From UBA7672 sp047601145 (GTDB lineage: Bacteria; Pseudomonadota; Alphaproteobacteria; Caulobacterales; Hyphomonadaceae), in assembly GCA_047601145.1 (NCBI GenBank), contig JASGJW010000001.1, positions 372,001-436,000 on the forward strand: a stretch of DNA of 64,000 bases, written 5' to 3'. The position numbers and the translations under genes were made by a program. A model generated the notes under the pieces. The model was given only the letters and a program-made list of their open reading frames with translations, made no database searches and was not told the DNA's origin. Positions 33,687 through 41,969 of the stretch are shown here, one piece after another. Every line of letters begins with the position of its first letter. Positions within the stretch are counted from its first letter, which is position 1.

Positions 33687-35066
33687 TCACAGGCCAAGGT
33701 CGGCCGGGATCGCCTCATCGCCGCCGATCGCCTTCGCGTGCCGGGAAAGACGTGCGGCCCAGGGGCTATGCGGCTTGTGCATCACGCGCTCGGCTGCGAA
33801 GGCTTCGGCAGTCGCGCGCATGTTGCCGCGAATGGCGGCGTGAAGCGCTGTCAGCGAAAGCACATCGCGCTGGGCATGACTGCCGCCGAAACGCTGGGCG
33901 ATCCCGCGCACGCGCGCGATCTTCTCCACCGCTTCGGCATGGCGCCGGGCGTCGAACGCGATGAAGCCCTCGACCAGCGGCAGGCCGATCTCGCGCGTCA
34001 TCCAGGCATTGTCGCCCTGCCCCTGCGCCGTGCGGCGCATCGCTGCCAGCGTGCGTTCGGCGAGCATGGGCTGGCCGGCGCCGAGGAAGGCCATCACCGC
34101 GTGAAGATCATTGAAGGCGAGGACGCCATCTTCGGCCTTTGTCTCCCACACGTGTGCAAGACGCTGGAAGCGATCGCCGGTATCGACACCATCAAGATGC
34201 AGCCGCCAGAGCAGCGCAGACGCATCCAGCATTTCAAGAGCGACATTCGCCTCGTCGCGCGGACGGATACGTTCGTCATAGAGCCTCAATGCGGCCTTCG
34301 GATCCTGCGCATCGATATGCAGGAGCGCGAGATGCCACCAATTGTGGTAGGAAAAACCGCAATCCTCCGACCAGCCCATCGATGTATCGTTCAGCCAGTC
34401 GCGCCCCGTGGCGATATCGCCGCGCATCTCGTTGACGTGAGCCACCGCATGCACGGCCCAGGCGTCTGTCGGTTCGAGGTCGACCGCTTCCTGGCCAAGA
34501 GCCTCGGCGCGAGCGTAGTCGCCACATTCCTCGAGACCGAAGGCGGCCATTCCCAGCAGGGCATGGCGGCCTTCGCTGCCTTCGCGGGCAGCGCGCAGGG
34601 CGGCAAGCGGGATGTCGCGCAGCTCGAACTGGGCGCCAGTGAAGAAACAGCCGACATGGGCGTTCTGCACGGCAAGCAGGTCGCGCGGGGCTTCCTGCGC
34701 AATGCGGGCGAAGATCATCGTGCCGTCGTGGAAACGCCCTTCGGCCCAGGCGATCGCCCCGGCCATGTGGTTGCGCTCGCGATCGTCGAGGTCGCAGGCT
34801 GCGGCGGCGCGCAGCGAGCGCGTGACGTCCTCGGCGAAGAGCCGGTCTGTCATCTGGGCGAGGAGGACGCCGCGCGTGATCCAGGCGAGGCCGAATTGGG
34901 GATCATGCTCGATCGCAGCGTCGAGCGTGGCGATGGGATCGCCATGATAGGTGCGGATGAAACGAAGCGCCGCATTGAACCTCTCCGCCGCTTGGCGGGA
35001 GGTTGTTGAAAGCGGGCAGCCATAGATGTCGTTCAGCATGACGTGTGTCCGGGAAAGATGGCGCAT
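33687..35066 (-). CDS. TTC38-like tetratricopeptide repeat protein
   Basis: 459 residues built of helical repeats with no signal peptide or membrane segment. The N-terminal DIYGCPLSTTSRQAAERFNAALRFI, then LDAAIEHDPQFGLAWITRGVLL, and SMGWSEDCGFSYHNWWHLALLH match the TTC38 (tetratricopeptide repeat protein 38) family that is shared by bacteria and animals. The HNWWHLAL segment is its most recognisable motif. Function of the family is unknown. An ATG at 35039 (residue 10) is an equally plausible start because neither site has a clear Shine-Dalgarno sequence. Confidence 0.88.
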   Translation of the reverse strand: MRHLSRTHVMLNDIYGCPLSTTSRQAAERFNAALRFIRTYHGDPIATLDAAIEHDPQFGLAWITRGVLLAQMTDRLFAEDVTRSLRAAAACDLDDRERNHMAGAIAWAEGRFHDGTMIFARIAQEAPRDLLAVQNAHVGCFFTGAQFELRDIPLAALRAAREGSEGRHALLGMAAFGLEECGDYARAEALGQEAVDLEPTDAWAVHAVAHVNEMRGDIATGRDWLNDTSMGWSEDCGFSYHNWWHLALLHIDAQDPKAALRLYDERIRPRDEANVALEMLDASALLWRLHLDGVDTGDRFQRLAHVWETKAEDGVLAFNDLHAVMAFLGAGQPMLAERTLAAMRRTAQGQGDNAWMTREIGLPLVEGFIAFDARRHAEAVEKIARVRGIAQRFGGSHAQRDVLSLTALHAAIRGNMRATAEAFAAERVMHKPHSPWAARLSRHAKAIGGDEAIPADLGL

Positions 35067-35138
35067 GGCGGCGCCGGCTCCGGGGGTGTGGGTTCCGTCC
35101 CCGGCGCCGCCATGCCTTGCCCGATCGTGTCGTCGCGA

Positions 35139-35264
35139 TCAGGCGAGGGTGTATGATGCAGCATTCAGCGTTGCTGCGACCATGAAGAGAAGGACAGCGG
35201 AAAGCGTCGATAGCTCGACGATCAATGCTGCGGTGGCGATATGCCGTCGGAAGAAGGTGGTCAT
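35139..35264 (-). CDS. Possible small single-pass membrane protein (41 aa)
   Basis: ATG at 35264 to TGA at 35139-35141. The peptide has a basic start (MTTFFRRHI) followed by one hydrophobic helix (about residues 10-34, LSAVLLFMVAATL) and a short polar tail. Third codon positions are GC-rich as in neighbouring genes. No Shine-Dalgarno sequence is visible, which lowers confidence. It is upstream of, and on the same strand as, the TTC38-like gene, 72 nt away. It could be a real small protein or chance. Confidence 0.35.
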   Translation of the reverse strand: MTTFFRRHIATAALIVELSTLSAVLLFMVAATLNAASYTLA

Positions 35265-35464
35265 GGGAGGCTCGTATCTTTCTTGTTGTAAGTCTTCTTG
35301 GTCCGGCGACTCATGCGCCGGTACGCTGAGATTTAGGGAGCCTCCGCCGGCGCCGATAGGAGACGCATGGTGCAGCAGCTGCCGTTCGCGTTTGGGGCCT
35401 GATTACAGGGACTTGCGCGTGTAGTGCGGGTTACGTTCTGCAGGATTGCAGAGCACGCCGTGTA

Positions 35465-35487
35465 CAACTGTACCGTCGGTACAGTTG
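35465..35487. promoter_or_regulatory. Orphan 23-bp inverted repeat resembling a TetR operator
   Basis: CAACTGTACC (35465-35474), a 3-nt centre and GGTACAGTTG (35478-35487) form a perfect inverted repeat with a TGTACC/GGTACA core. The centre is too short for a stable RNA loop without opening stem pairs and no T-run follows, so a protein-binding site is more likely than a terminator. No TetR gene is adjacent; the nearest downstream gene starts at 35695. Confidence 0.6.
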
Positions 35488-35694
35488 CGCCCCTTCCTCC
35501 AGAGGAAACCTCGCGGCGCCATGTTTATCGGGGCGAAATGGCCGCACCGCGCCTGCTGCGTGTTTGTGGTTTCAGCCTGCCGGGGAAGCGGCTAAGGCTT
35601 GCTTTATCGGGTGTCCGCAGGCCGCTGCCGGACAGGGGACTGCCGGACGGGGACTAGCTTCAACAAATAGACGTGGCCCGCCCTGGGGTAGCCA

Positions 35695-36513
35695 ATGTTG
35701 GTACGTATTGTTCAGTTCCTCGCGGGTGTGCTGCTGGCCGGCGGCGGAGGCTATCTTGCCTGGACCCAGCGTTCAGCTGCGATGAACGTGTTTCCCCCTG
35801 GCGCCGAAGGCATGCCCTGGCTTGTGATCGCTGGCGCACTGGGCCTCGCGGCCGGCCTGACCTTCCTCGTCAGCGCCGTGCATCCGCGGCCGAACCGCAA
35901 GGCCCAGCTCGCGGCTGAAGCCGCCCATCGCGAGGAAACGCTTGGCGCTGCCGAAGCCTATTATTCTGAACGCAGCCGTGCGGCTGATCGCGACTGGCGT
36001 GCGGCCGACATTCCCCCGCCGGTCACGCCCGCCGCGCCCGCTCCAGCGCCAGAGCCTGTCCGGGCGGCAGCACCCGCTCCTCCGCCTCCCCCACCCCCGG
36101 CAGCGAAGCCTGTCGCAACATCGACGCCGCCTCCACAGCCCGCGGTAACGCCATTCCCGAGCGTCGCGACACTGGAGCCGATCCCAAAGGCGGTTGAACC
36201 TCCGCCGGCCAATGCGCAGGCGGCCCCTCCTGCGCCTGTCGTCACCACTGGCCTGTTCCCCGAGATCCGCACAGCCCTCGCGGAAGGGCGGCTGGAGGAT
36301 GCCGACCGCATGCTCAACGCCGAGCGTGATGTCGCTCAGGGCGCAGCCCTGGCCGAGCTCACGGGCCTTGCTGGCGACCATGCGGCGGCGGCTGGACGCG
36401 AGAGCCACGCCAAATGGCTGTGGCGTCGGGCGCTGTCGCGCTTCGGCGAACTCAACGCCATGGACACGCCGGCCGCACGCGCGGTGGCGGACAAACTCAG
36501 AACAGCGGGCTAA
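35695..36513 (+). CDS. Membrane-anchored proline-rich hypothetical protein
   Basis: 272 residues. Two membrane segments lie at about 5-23 and 40-60, then a cytosolic or periplasmic charged stretch (RKAQLAAEAAHREETLGAAEAYYSE in parts), a Pro/Ala-rich linker (about 105-180, with an uninterrupted proline run) and a helical C-terminal domain (about 185-272, FPEIRTALAEGRLEDADRMLNAERD) that looks like one or two TPR-type repeats. Not recognised. The linker suggests it spans a distance in the envelope. It ends next to a terminator serving the opposite strand. Confidence 0.75.
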   Translation: MLVRIVQFLAGVLLAGGGGYLAWTQRSAAMNVFPPGAEGMPWLVIAGALGLAAGLTFLVSAVHPRPNRKAQLAAEAAHREETLGAAEAYYSERSRAADRDWRAADIPPPVTPAAPAPAPEPVRAAAPAPPPPPPPAAKPVATSTPPPQPAVTPFPSVATLEPIPKAVEPPPANAQAAPPAPVVTTGLFPEIRTALAEGRLEDADRMLNAERDVAQGAALAELTGLAGDHAAAAGRESHAKWLWRRALSRFGELNAMDTPAARAVADKLRTAG

Positions 36514-36544
36514 AAAAAGAGGCCGGACTGTTTCCAGCCCGGCC
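36512..36544 (-). terminator. Intrinsic terminator of the Tad operon
   Basis: On the minus strand a 10-bp stem GGCCGGGCTG/CAGTCCGGCC (one G-U pair) with a GAAA tetraloop is followed by TCTTTTTTT. It lies 45 nt after the TadG-like stop. The T-run overlaps the TAA stop codon of the convergent gene (36511-36513). Confidence 0.85.
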
Positions 36545-36588
36545 CTTGGTCTGATCACGCGGGAGCGTGAGCGTTGTTGTGTGTTCCG

Positions 36589-39063
36589 CTAGTGAGCGAT
36601 CCTTAGTTTGGAGATGTTGATCGCGATCTTCGAGAACGCCGCTTTCAGTTCCTCGTTGTCGTTCGCGAGGAAGGCGTGAGCCGGGCTCGTCGCACACTTG
36701 GTGAGGAACTCGTCTGCATAGAGCGATGTGTCGATCTGCAGACCCACCGTGTAGATGGTGATGTCTTCAGCCTTCATCGCGGTGCAGATCGCCTCGGCCT
36801 GCTGGAAGGGATCCTTGGCCGGGTCGCAATTGATGCGCGTGCCTGTACCCCATGTCGCCGAGGAGACGCCGTTGCAGGTTGCAAGGTTGAACTCGCCGTC
36901 GGTCATCAGGATGGCGATCTTGGCCAGCTCCGAGGTGGTATAGGATTTCGGCTTGTTCTCTTCTTCCTTGTCCCACACGTTCGCGAAGTTGGGCGAAAGC
37001 ATGTACCAGGCCCAGGCGATGCCGAGCTGGCCGGCGGTCGAGCCGCCCGTCTTGAGATCGGTGATCGCCGTCTTGAGGCGGCTGGTGTTTGAGGTCAGCG
37101 GCGTCACATAGTTGGTGCTCGTGCACGTACCGCCGCTGGTGTAGCTGATGCCAAGGGGCGAGCTTGCCGGATCCGCATCGGTTGCCGCATCCGCGCCATA
37201 CCGCTCCACGAGGCAGGGGCTGGCCTGGAAGAGTGTCGGCGTGCCGCCCGAGGAGGTGAAGAAGTACTTGTTGCAGCCATAGGTGGTGCATTGCGACTTG
37301 CCGCTCGAGCCATAGGTGCCCGACATGCCGGTCAGAGACGGGTTGGTGTCGCCGAGCGTGATGACGTTGCCGCTGATCGCGGTGATCGGCCAGGCCACAT
37401 TCGACCCGTTCGGGTTGTTAAGGCCGGTAAGACCAGTGGCGCTCGTCACCTCGACACGTTCGCCGACTGACAGGCCGCTGTTGGCGACCGTCATCTGCAC
37501 GTTGCAAGTGACAAGTGCGCAGGCCGCAACCGAACCGCCCGACGACCAGTCCATGTAGTTCTTGCCCCAACCCGGCATGTAGAAAACCGAGCCGGACGGG
37601 CTTGCGATCGTCGAGGTCGTGTTGACCACGTTGTTGACGGCCGTTCCTGAGCCCGACTCGCTGAGGCCCCAGAAGTAAAGGTAGTCGAGGACGCTGAACG
37701 AGTGCGAGGCGGTGGTGGTGACGCGGTAGCGGCAGTCGGACACGAGGCATTCGGAAACCTTGCCGCCGCCCGAGTTCATCGTGGTGCCGAAAGAGGGTCC
37801 GGTCCAATTGGACAGGGTAAAGGTGTTCGAGCCGGAAACGATGCCATAGACAACCCAGGTGCCCGAGGCGGTCGGGTTGCCCGAGGGCGTATCCGGGTTG
37901 TTGATGTAGTTCGGCGTCTGGCTTGTCGGGAAGCCTGTCGTGCCGGTGATGTTGACGAAATCACCCGCCGCAAGGCCGGTGAAGGCGGATGTCGTGGTGA
38001 CGCCGACGCGGCAGGCGCTGTCCCAGCAGCGCTGGGAGGCGCCGGCGGTCGAGTCGGTCGGCGTGCCGGTCGGCGGCGTGATGTACGTGCCCGAGACGTC
38101 CTTGAGGTTGAACGTCTTGTTCGCCTTGTCCGCGACCATGAAGATCGTGTTGTTGAGCGAGGTATAGCTGCCCCCGGCGCCCGTGATGCGGACAAACTGC
38201 CCGTCGGTATAGCCGTGGTTCGAGGACGTTGTGACCTGCACGCGGTTAGGCGAAGTCGTCGTCTTCGTGATCTTGGAGATCGTGAAGGACGTGCCCCAGC
38301 GCCAGTCGATGCCGCCCGTGCCGTTGGAGGCGGCGGCCGCGATCGTCTTGGCGCCGGTCGTCGTGCGCCAACCCGCTTCGGAAATCGTCTTGGTCGTGGT
38401 GCCCGTCTTGCGCCAGCCTGCAGCGCTGAGGCTCTGCTGGCCGGTCAGCGAGCCGCGCAGATCGGTGACGACCGAGTTGGGCACATGCTTGGTGTCCGTG
38501 TAGATCGAAGCCGACCAGGGCACGACCGCGATCTTCGAGAAATAGGGCGTCTGCTTAACGTTGACGACTTCATCGATGAGGATGTTGGCGGCGTCGCGAA
38601 GACCCGTCATCCGCGTCGCGTTCATCGAGCCGGTGATGTCGAGCGACATCGCAACTTCGATGTTGCTGCCGCCGCGACGGACTTCGCTTTCCGCTTCCAC
38701 CGTGACATGCGGCTGGCCAACCAGCGGCATGAAGTAGGTGTTGATGGTGACCTTGCCCGTGACCTTGACCGACGTGTCGGTGGTGACGAGCTGAACGTCG
38801 ATCGGATCGTCGTGTTCGGTGCGGAAGTTGGTGTTCACGAACTTCTTGGCGATCGCCTCGAGATCGGCGCCGCTGTTGTAGGTTGAACCAACCGCGAGCG
38901 CCGCCGCATCGAGTGCGGAGGCAAGCTCGAAGCGCGCCAGGAACGCGCGCCCGCCGTCAATGGCGAGACCTGTGCACACCGTGAGCGGGATCGCCATCAG
39001 CGCGAACTGCATGGCGAAGGCGCCTTTACGGTCCTTCCCGAATTTCTTGATCGACCCGAACAT
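36589..39063 (-). CDS. TadG-like protein: TadE-like N-terminus, VWA domain split by a large insertion
   Basis: 824 residues. A short cytosolic start (KKFGKDRKGAFAMQFAL) leads into one membrane anchor (about 17-36), the arrangement of Tad/Flp pilus TadE/F/G proteins. The von Willebrand A domain begins near residue 138 with SLDITGSMN (D142, a DxTxS variant of the MIDAS motif) and resumes at about 715 with ILMTDGEFN. The gap of about 575 residues is far longer than in a normal VWA domain. The insert contains Thr/Ser/Gly-rich beta modules and four C-x4-C pairs (CWDSAC, CLVSDC, CALVTC, CTTYGC). ATG 39063 fits the family start; an upstream TTG at 39120 would add 19 unlikely residues. Confidence 0.88.
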   Translation of the reverse strand: MFGSIKKFGKDRKGAFAMQFALMAIPLTVCTGLAIDGGRAFLARFELASALDAAALAVGSTYNSGADLEAIAKKFVNTNFRTEHDDPIDVQLVTTDTSVKVTGKVTINTYFMPLVGQPHVTVEAESEVRRGGSNIEVAMSLDITGSMNATRMTGLRDAANILIDEVVNVKQTPYFSKIAVVPWSASIYTDTKHVPNSVVTDLRGSLTGQQSLSAAGWRKTGTTTKTISEAGWRTTTGAKTIAAAASNGTGGIDWRWGTSFTISKITKTTTSPNRVQVTTSSNHGYTDGQFVRITGAGGSYTSLNNTIFMVADKANKTFNLKDVSGTYITPPTGTPTDSTAGASQRCWDSACRVGVTTTSAFTGLAAGDFVNITGTTGFPTSQTPNYINNPDTPSGNPTASGTWVVYGIVSGSNTFTLSNWTGPSFGTTMNSGGGKVSECLVSDCRYRVTTTASHSFSVLDYLYFWGLSESGSGTAVNNVVNTTSTIASPSGSVFYMPGWGKNYMDWSSGGSVAACALVTCNVQMTVANSGLSVGERVEVTSATGLTGLNNPNGSNVAWPITAISGNVITLGDTNPSLTGMSGTYGSSGKSQCTTYGCNKYFFTSSGGTPTLFQASPCLVERYGADAATDADPASSPLGISYTSGGTCTSTNYVTPLTSNTSRLKTAITDLKTGGSTAGQLGIAWAWYMLSPNFANVWDKEEENKPKSYTTSELAKIAILMTDGEFNLATCNGVSSATWGTGTRINCDPAKDPFQQAEAICTAMKAEDITIYTVGLQIDTSLYADEFLTKCATSPAHAFLANDNEELKAAFSKIAINISKLRIAH

Positions 39064-39116
39064 CGCCGTTCTGCCTTTCCCAGGAAGCGCCTTGCGGCGC
39101 GCCCTACCCTCCAAAA

Positions 39117-39710
39117 TCAAGTCCCGCCAAAATACGTGATATTGCCGCCGTCCGTGTTCTTGCCGTCGAGCGTGATAATGCGCTCGACGCGCGGACGCGC
39201 GTAGGCCGTCCGTTCCATGGTGGCGACCGAACCGCCGAAGAGGTTCGAAAGAATGCTCTGATAGTGATAGCGAATGCCGACGCGGATCACGGTCTCGTTC
39301 TTGATCCCCATGCCGCGCGCATCTTCAAGGTTGAATGTGAGCGGCGTGCCGGCGACGCGGCGCCAATAGAGCTGGGGATCGGCCGTGTCGTTGACAAACG
39401 CGATCGAGGACACGTCGACGTCGAGGTTCTCCGCTGTGTCGAGCGGCTTCATCATGTGGATCGAGGCGTCGTAGATCTCGGTGAGCTGCGCTGTCGTGAG
39501 CCCGGTCTCGCGCGAGATGAGATCGGCGACCTGGTGGACATAGCGCGTCGCCTCTTCCGAGGCGCGGAAGCGGAACGACATCTCGAACACGCCCATCACG
39601 AGGAAGATGAGCGCGGGCGCAATGAGCGCGAATTCCGCCGCAGCAACGCCGCGGCGGTCACGCATCAGGCTGCGGGCACGAAGCTTCGGAAGGCGTGAAC
39701 GGAGGCGCAT
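39117..39710 (-). CDS. TadE/TadF-like pilus assembly protein
   Basis: 197 residues. The N-terminus has a charged stretch then DRRGVAAAEFALIAPALIFLVMGVFEM, the TadE-like motif with the conserved Glu at position 5 after the Gly, giving one membrane anchor with a periplasmic C-terminal domain. The mature part (VHQVADLISRETGLTTAQL, YDASIHMMKPLD) matches TadF-like minor pseudopilins. ATG 39710 is 2 nt after the stop of the preceding TadE gene. It ends 54 nt before the TadG-like gene. A longer upstream frame is the shadow of the preceding gene. Confidence 0.88.
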   Translation of the reverse strand: MRLRSRLPKLRARSLMRDRRGVAAAEFALIAPALIFLVMGVFEMSFRFRASEEATRYVHQVADLISRETGLTTAQLTEIYDASIHMMKPLDTAENLDVDVSSIAFVNDTADPQLYWRRVAGTPLTFNLEDARGMGIKNETVIRVGIRYHYQSILSNLFGGSVATMERTAYARPRVERIITLDGKNTDGGNITYFGGT

Positions 39711-39712
39711 GA

Positions 39713-40225
39713 TCAGGTCCACGGCTCGTTCTTGACGATACAATAGGCGTTCACGATCGCCGGCATGTCCGGCCCGAGGTGGAAGAGCTCGTCCATGAAG
39801 GGCGTGATGAACCTGTGATTGATCGCCGCGCGGACGACCGAATACTTGTTGGGCCCGCCCGGCTGGAACACGAAGTTGGTGACGTTGCCGTTCGAATCGA
39901 ATTCCGGCGGGGGATAGTTGATGTCCTTGAGCTCGTCGAACGTGCGCACATCCCACTCGATGCTGTCGCAGTCCATGAGAGCGCCAGCCGACTCCTTGCA
40001 GAGCTTGTCGAACTCCTGGCGCATGTTCGCTGCGGCCTGGACCTCGCCGGTCTGCAGGTTGCGGGTGGCTTCGTAGACGACGTGATTGAGAGCGTAGGTC
40101 TTGTATTCGTAGAGCACGAATTCCACGAGGCCCATGACCAGCATGAAGAACACTGGCGCGAGCATCGCGAATTCGATCATCACGTTGCCGCCCTCCGCTT
40201 TGGAGAGGCGCTTGTGGGTGCGCAT
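39713..40225 (-). CDS. TadE-like pilus assembly protein
   Basis: 170 residues, first gene of the three-gene Tad cluster. KAEGGNVMIEFAMLAPVFFMLVMGLVEFVLYEY is a classic TadE motif with a single membrane segment (about 15-37). The periplasmic part has two Cys residues (about 86 and 97) and a third near the C-terminus. Tad minor proteins help assemble the Flp pilus used for surface adhesion; the ATPase and secretin genes are not in this window, so this is a satellite locus. Confidence 0.88.
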   Translation of the reverse strand: MRTHKRLSKAEGGNVMIEFAMLAPVFFMLVMGLVEFVLYEYKTYALNHVVYEATRNLQTGEVQAAANMRQEFDKLCKESAGALMDCDSIEWDVRTFDELKDINYPPPEFDSNGNVTNFVFQPGGPNKYSVVRAAINHRFITPFMDELFHLGPDMPAIVNAYCIVKNEPWT

Positions 40226-40385
40226 GGGTGTCCCGCCTTTTATCGCAGGATGTTTATGCGCCCTCAGGTTTAATTATCCGCTGAGCGGAACGGGTGTTTT
40301 GCAAGGAATCCGCCGGTTATCATTTACGCCTGCTTCACGTTCGGGCCGCTGGACCTCCCTGTGAAGCGGTCGTAAACGCTGGGGC

Positions 40386-41162
40386 ATGGCCCGCACCGTT
40401 ACCGCCGCCGTTATCCTGATCGGGGATGAGATACTCTCCGGACGCACGCAGGATTCCAATCTTAAGACGATCGCCGAATTCCTTAACCCTCTGGGCGTCG
40501 AGGTTCGCGAGGCGCGCGTTATCCCGGATGTGCACGAGGTTATCGTGCGGACGGTCGACGTCCTGCGCACCCGCCACGATTATGTGTTTACGACCGGCGG
40601 CATCGGGCCGACGCATGACGACATCACGGCGGACGCGGTCGCGGCGGCGTTCGAGGTAAAGATCGGCGTGCGGGAAGATGCGCTGGCGATCCTCAAGCCC
40701 TGGTATGAGGCGCGCGGCCAGGAGATGAACGAAGGCCGATTGCGCATGGCGCGCATTCCTGATGGCGCCGAGCTCATCCACAATCCGGTGTCGGCAGCGC
40801 CCGGCTTCATGCTGGGCAATGTGTTCGTGATGGCAGGCATACCCTCGGTGACGCGCGGCATGCTGCAGGATGTCGGGCATCGCATCCAGGGCGGCGCGGT
40901 GGTGCATTCCCACACCGTGCGCGGGATGGGCCTGCGAGAGGGCGATATTGCCGAACCGCTCGGCGCGCTGGCGAAAGCGCGGCCGGAGGTGAGCTTCGGC
41001 TCCTATCCGTTCATGCGCCTCAAGGGAAAGGCGACGGAGTTCGGCGTCAACCTCGTCGCACGCAGCCGCGACCCTGACCTGATCGCCGCCAGCCTCGATG
41101 CACTGGTGGAGATCGTTAAGGCACAAGGCGTGAAGCCGGAAATCGATCCGAAGAAAGACTAG
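40386..41162 (+). CDS. CinA-like molybdopterin-binding domain protein
   Basis: 258 residues. Matches the N-terminal CinA/MoCF domain: IGDEILSGRTQDSN, TTGGIGPTHDDITADAVA and GIPSVTRGML. The C-terminal nicotinamide-nucleotide amidase domain of full-length CinA (about 420 residues) is absent. Such short proteins are annotated as competence/damage-inducible protein A homologues and may hydrolyse ADP-ribose or NMN-type nucleotides; this is family knowledge, not visible here. It begins a plus-strand run that continues with the enoyl-CoA hydratase 12 nt later. Confidence 0.9.
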   Translation: MARTVTAAVILIGDEILSGRTQDSNLKTIAEFLNPLGVEVREARVIPDVHEVIVRTVDVLRTRHDYVFTTGGIGPTHDDITADAVAAAFEVKIGVREDALAILKPWYEARGQEMNEGRLRMARIPDGAELIHNPVSAAPGFMLGNVFVMAGIPSVTRGMLQDVGHRIQGGAVVHSHTVRGMGLREGDIAEPLGALAKARPEVSFGSYPFMRLKGKATEFGVNLVARSRDPDLIAASLDALVEIVKAQGVKPEIDPKKD

Positions 41163-41174
41163 AGGGGATGCGGG

Positions 41175-41969
41175 ATGAGCGATTCTGTTGACGAGCAGCT
41201 TCTGGTGGAGCGCGACGGCGCGGTGGCGGTGCTCACGCTCAACCGGCCAAAGCAGCTCAACGCGCTGTCGGTGGCGTTGCGGACGCAGATCGTGAAGACG
41301 GTGCGAGAGATTTCGGCCGCCAATGATGTGCGCGCGATCGTGCTGACAGGGTCTGGACGCGCCTTCTCGGCCGGCGTGGACCTGAAGGAGGCGGGACAGC
41401 GCGGCTTCTCGCTCGGCGTCGGACAGCAGGCAAACCAGGACATGGACCTTGCGGCGGCGTTCGCAGCGTGTCCGTGGCCGGTGATTGGCGCGATCAACGG
41501 ATTTGCGATCACGGGCGGTTTCGAACTCGCACTCATGTGCGACGTGCTGCTGGCCTCGAGCGAGGCGAAGTTCGCGGACACGCATAGCCGCGTGGGCCTG
41601 ATGCCGGTGTGGGGCCTGTCACAGAAGCTGCCACGCCTTATCGGAGCCGGCCGCGCGAAAGAGCTGTCGCTGACGGGCAACTATCTTGAGGCAGATACGG
41701 CCGAGCGCTGGGGCCTCGTGAACCGGGTCTATGCGCCCGAAGCGTTGCTGCCGGCGGCGAAGAAGCTGGCTGCCGAAATGGCGAGTGTTGAAGGCGGATT
41801 GCTGAAGCGCATGAAAGCGGTGATCGATGATGGTCTCGCCATGCCCCTGCCCGAGGCGCTGAAGATGGAGATCGAGCGCGGCTCGAAGAACAATTCGGCG
41901 GTGACGCCGGAGGCTGCAGAAGAATCGCGCAAGGCGGCGATGGCGCGCGGGCGGGAACAGGCGGGTTGA
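41175..41969 (+). CDS. Enoyl-CoA hydratase/isomerase family protein with an altered catalytic site
   Basis: 264 residues of the crotonase fold. The oxyanion-hole segments SGRAFSAGVDLKEA and NGFAITGGFELALMCD are present, with the first catalytic Glu in GGFELA. The second catalytic Glu (the PE position 20 residues later in enoyl-CoA hydratase 1) is His here (FADTHSRVG). It may therefore be an isomerase, hydrolase or specialised hydratase rather than a classical hydratase. A GAGGGGA ribosome site lies upstream of ATG 41175. The stop overlaps the TTG start of the next gene. Confidence 0.88.
   Translation: MSDSVDEQLLVERDGAVAVLTLNRPKQLNALSVALRTQIVKTVREISAANDVRAIVLTGSGRAFSAGVDLKEAGQRGFSLGVGQQANQDMDLAAAFAACPWPVIGAINGFAITGGFELALMCDVLLASSEAKFADTHSRVGLMPVWGLSQKLPRLIGAGRAKELSLTGNYLEADTAERWGLVNRVYAPEALLPAAKKLAAEMASVEGGLLKRMKAVIDDGLAMPLPEALKMEIERGSKNNSAVTPEAAEESRKAAMARGREQAG

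Larger units (their letters stand above)
35067..35694. other. Gene-poor gap, 628 bp
   Basis: Contains a possible 41-residue membrane peptide on the minus strand (35139-35264) and a strong 23-bp inverted repeat (35465-35487). The rest has weak open frames (for example a GTG-started one at 35424-35657 on the plus strand) whose composition is unconvincing. No RNA gene was recognised. Confidence 0.5.

Noticed and set aside
35424..35657. GTG-started 77-codon frame in the gene-poor gap
   Set aside because: No ribosome site, Arg/Pro-rich composition, and it runs through the operator palindrome.
36521..36544. Terminator for the plus-strand proline-rich protein
   Set aside because: The T-run is on the minus strand only; on the plus strand the stem is followed by CTTGGTCTG.
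40335..41585. 416-codon minus-strand frame
   Set aside because: Antisense to the CinA-like and enoyl-CoA hydratase genes, His/Arg-rich, no family signal.
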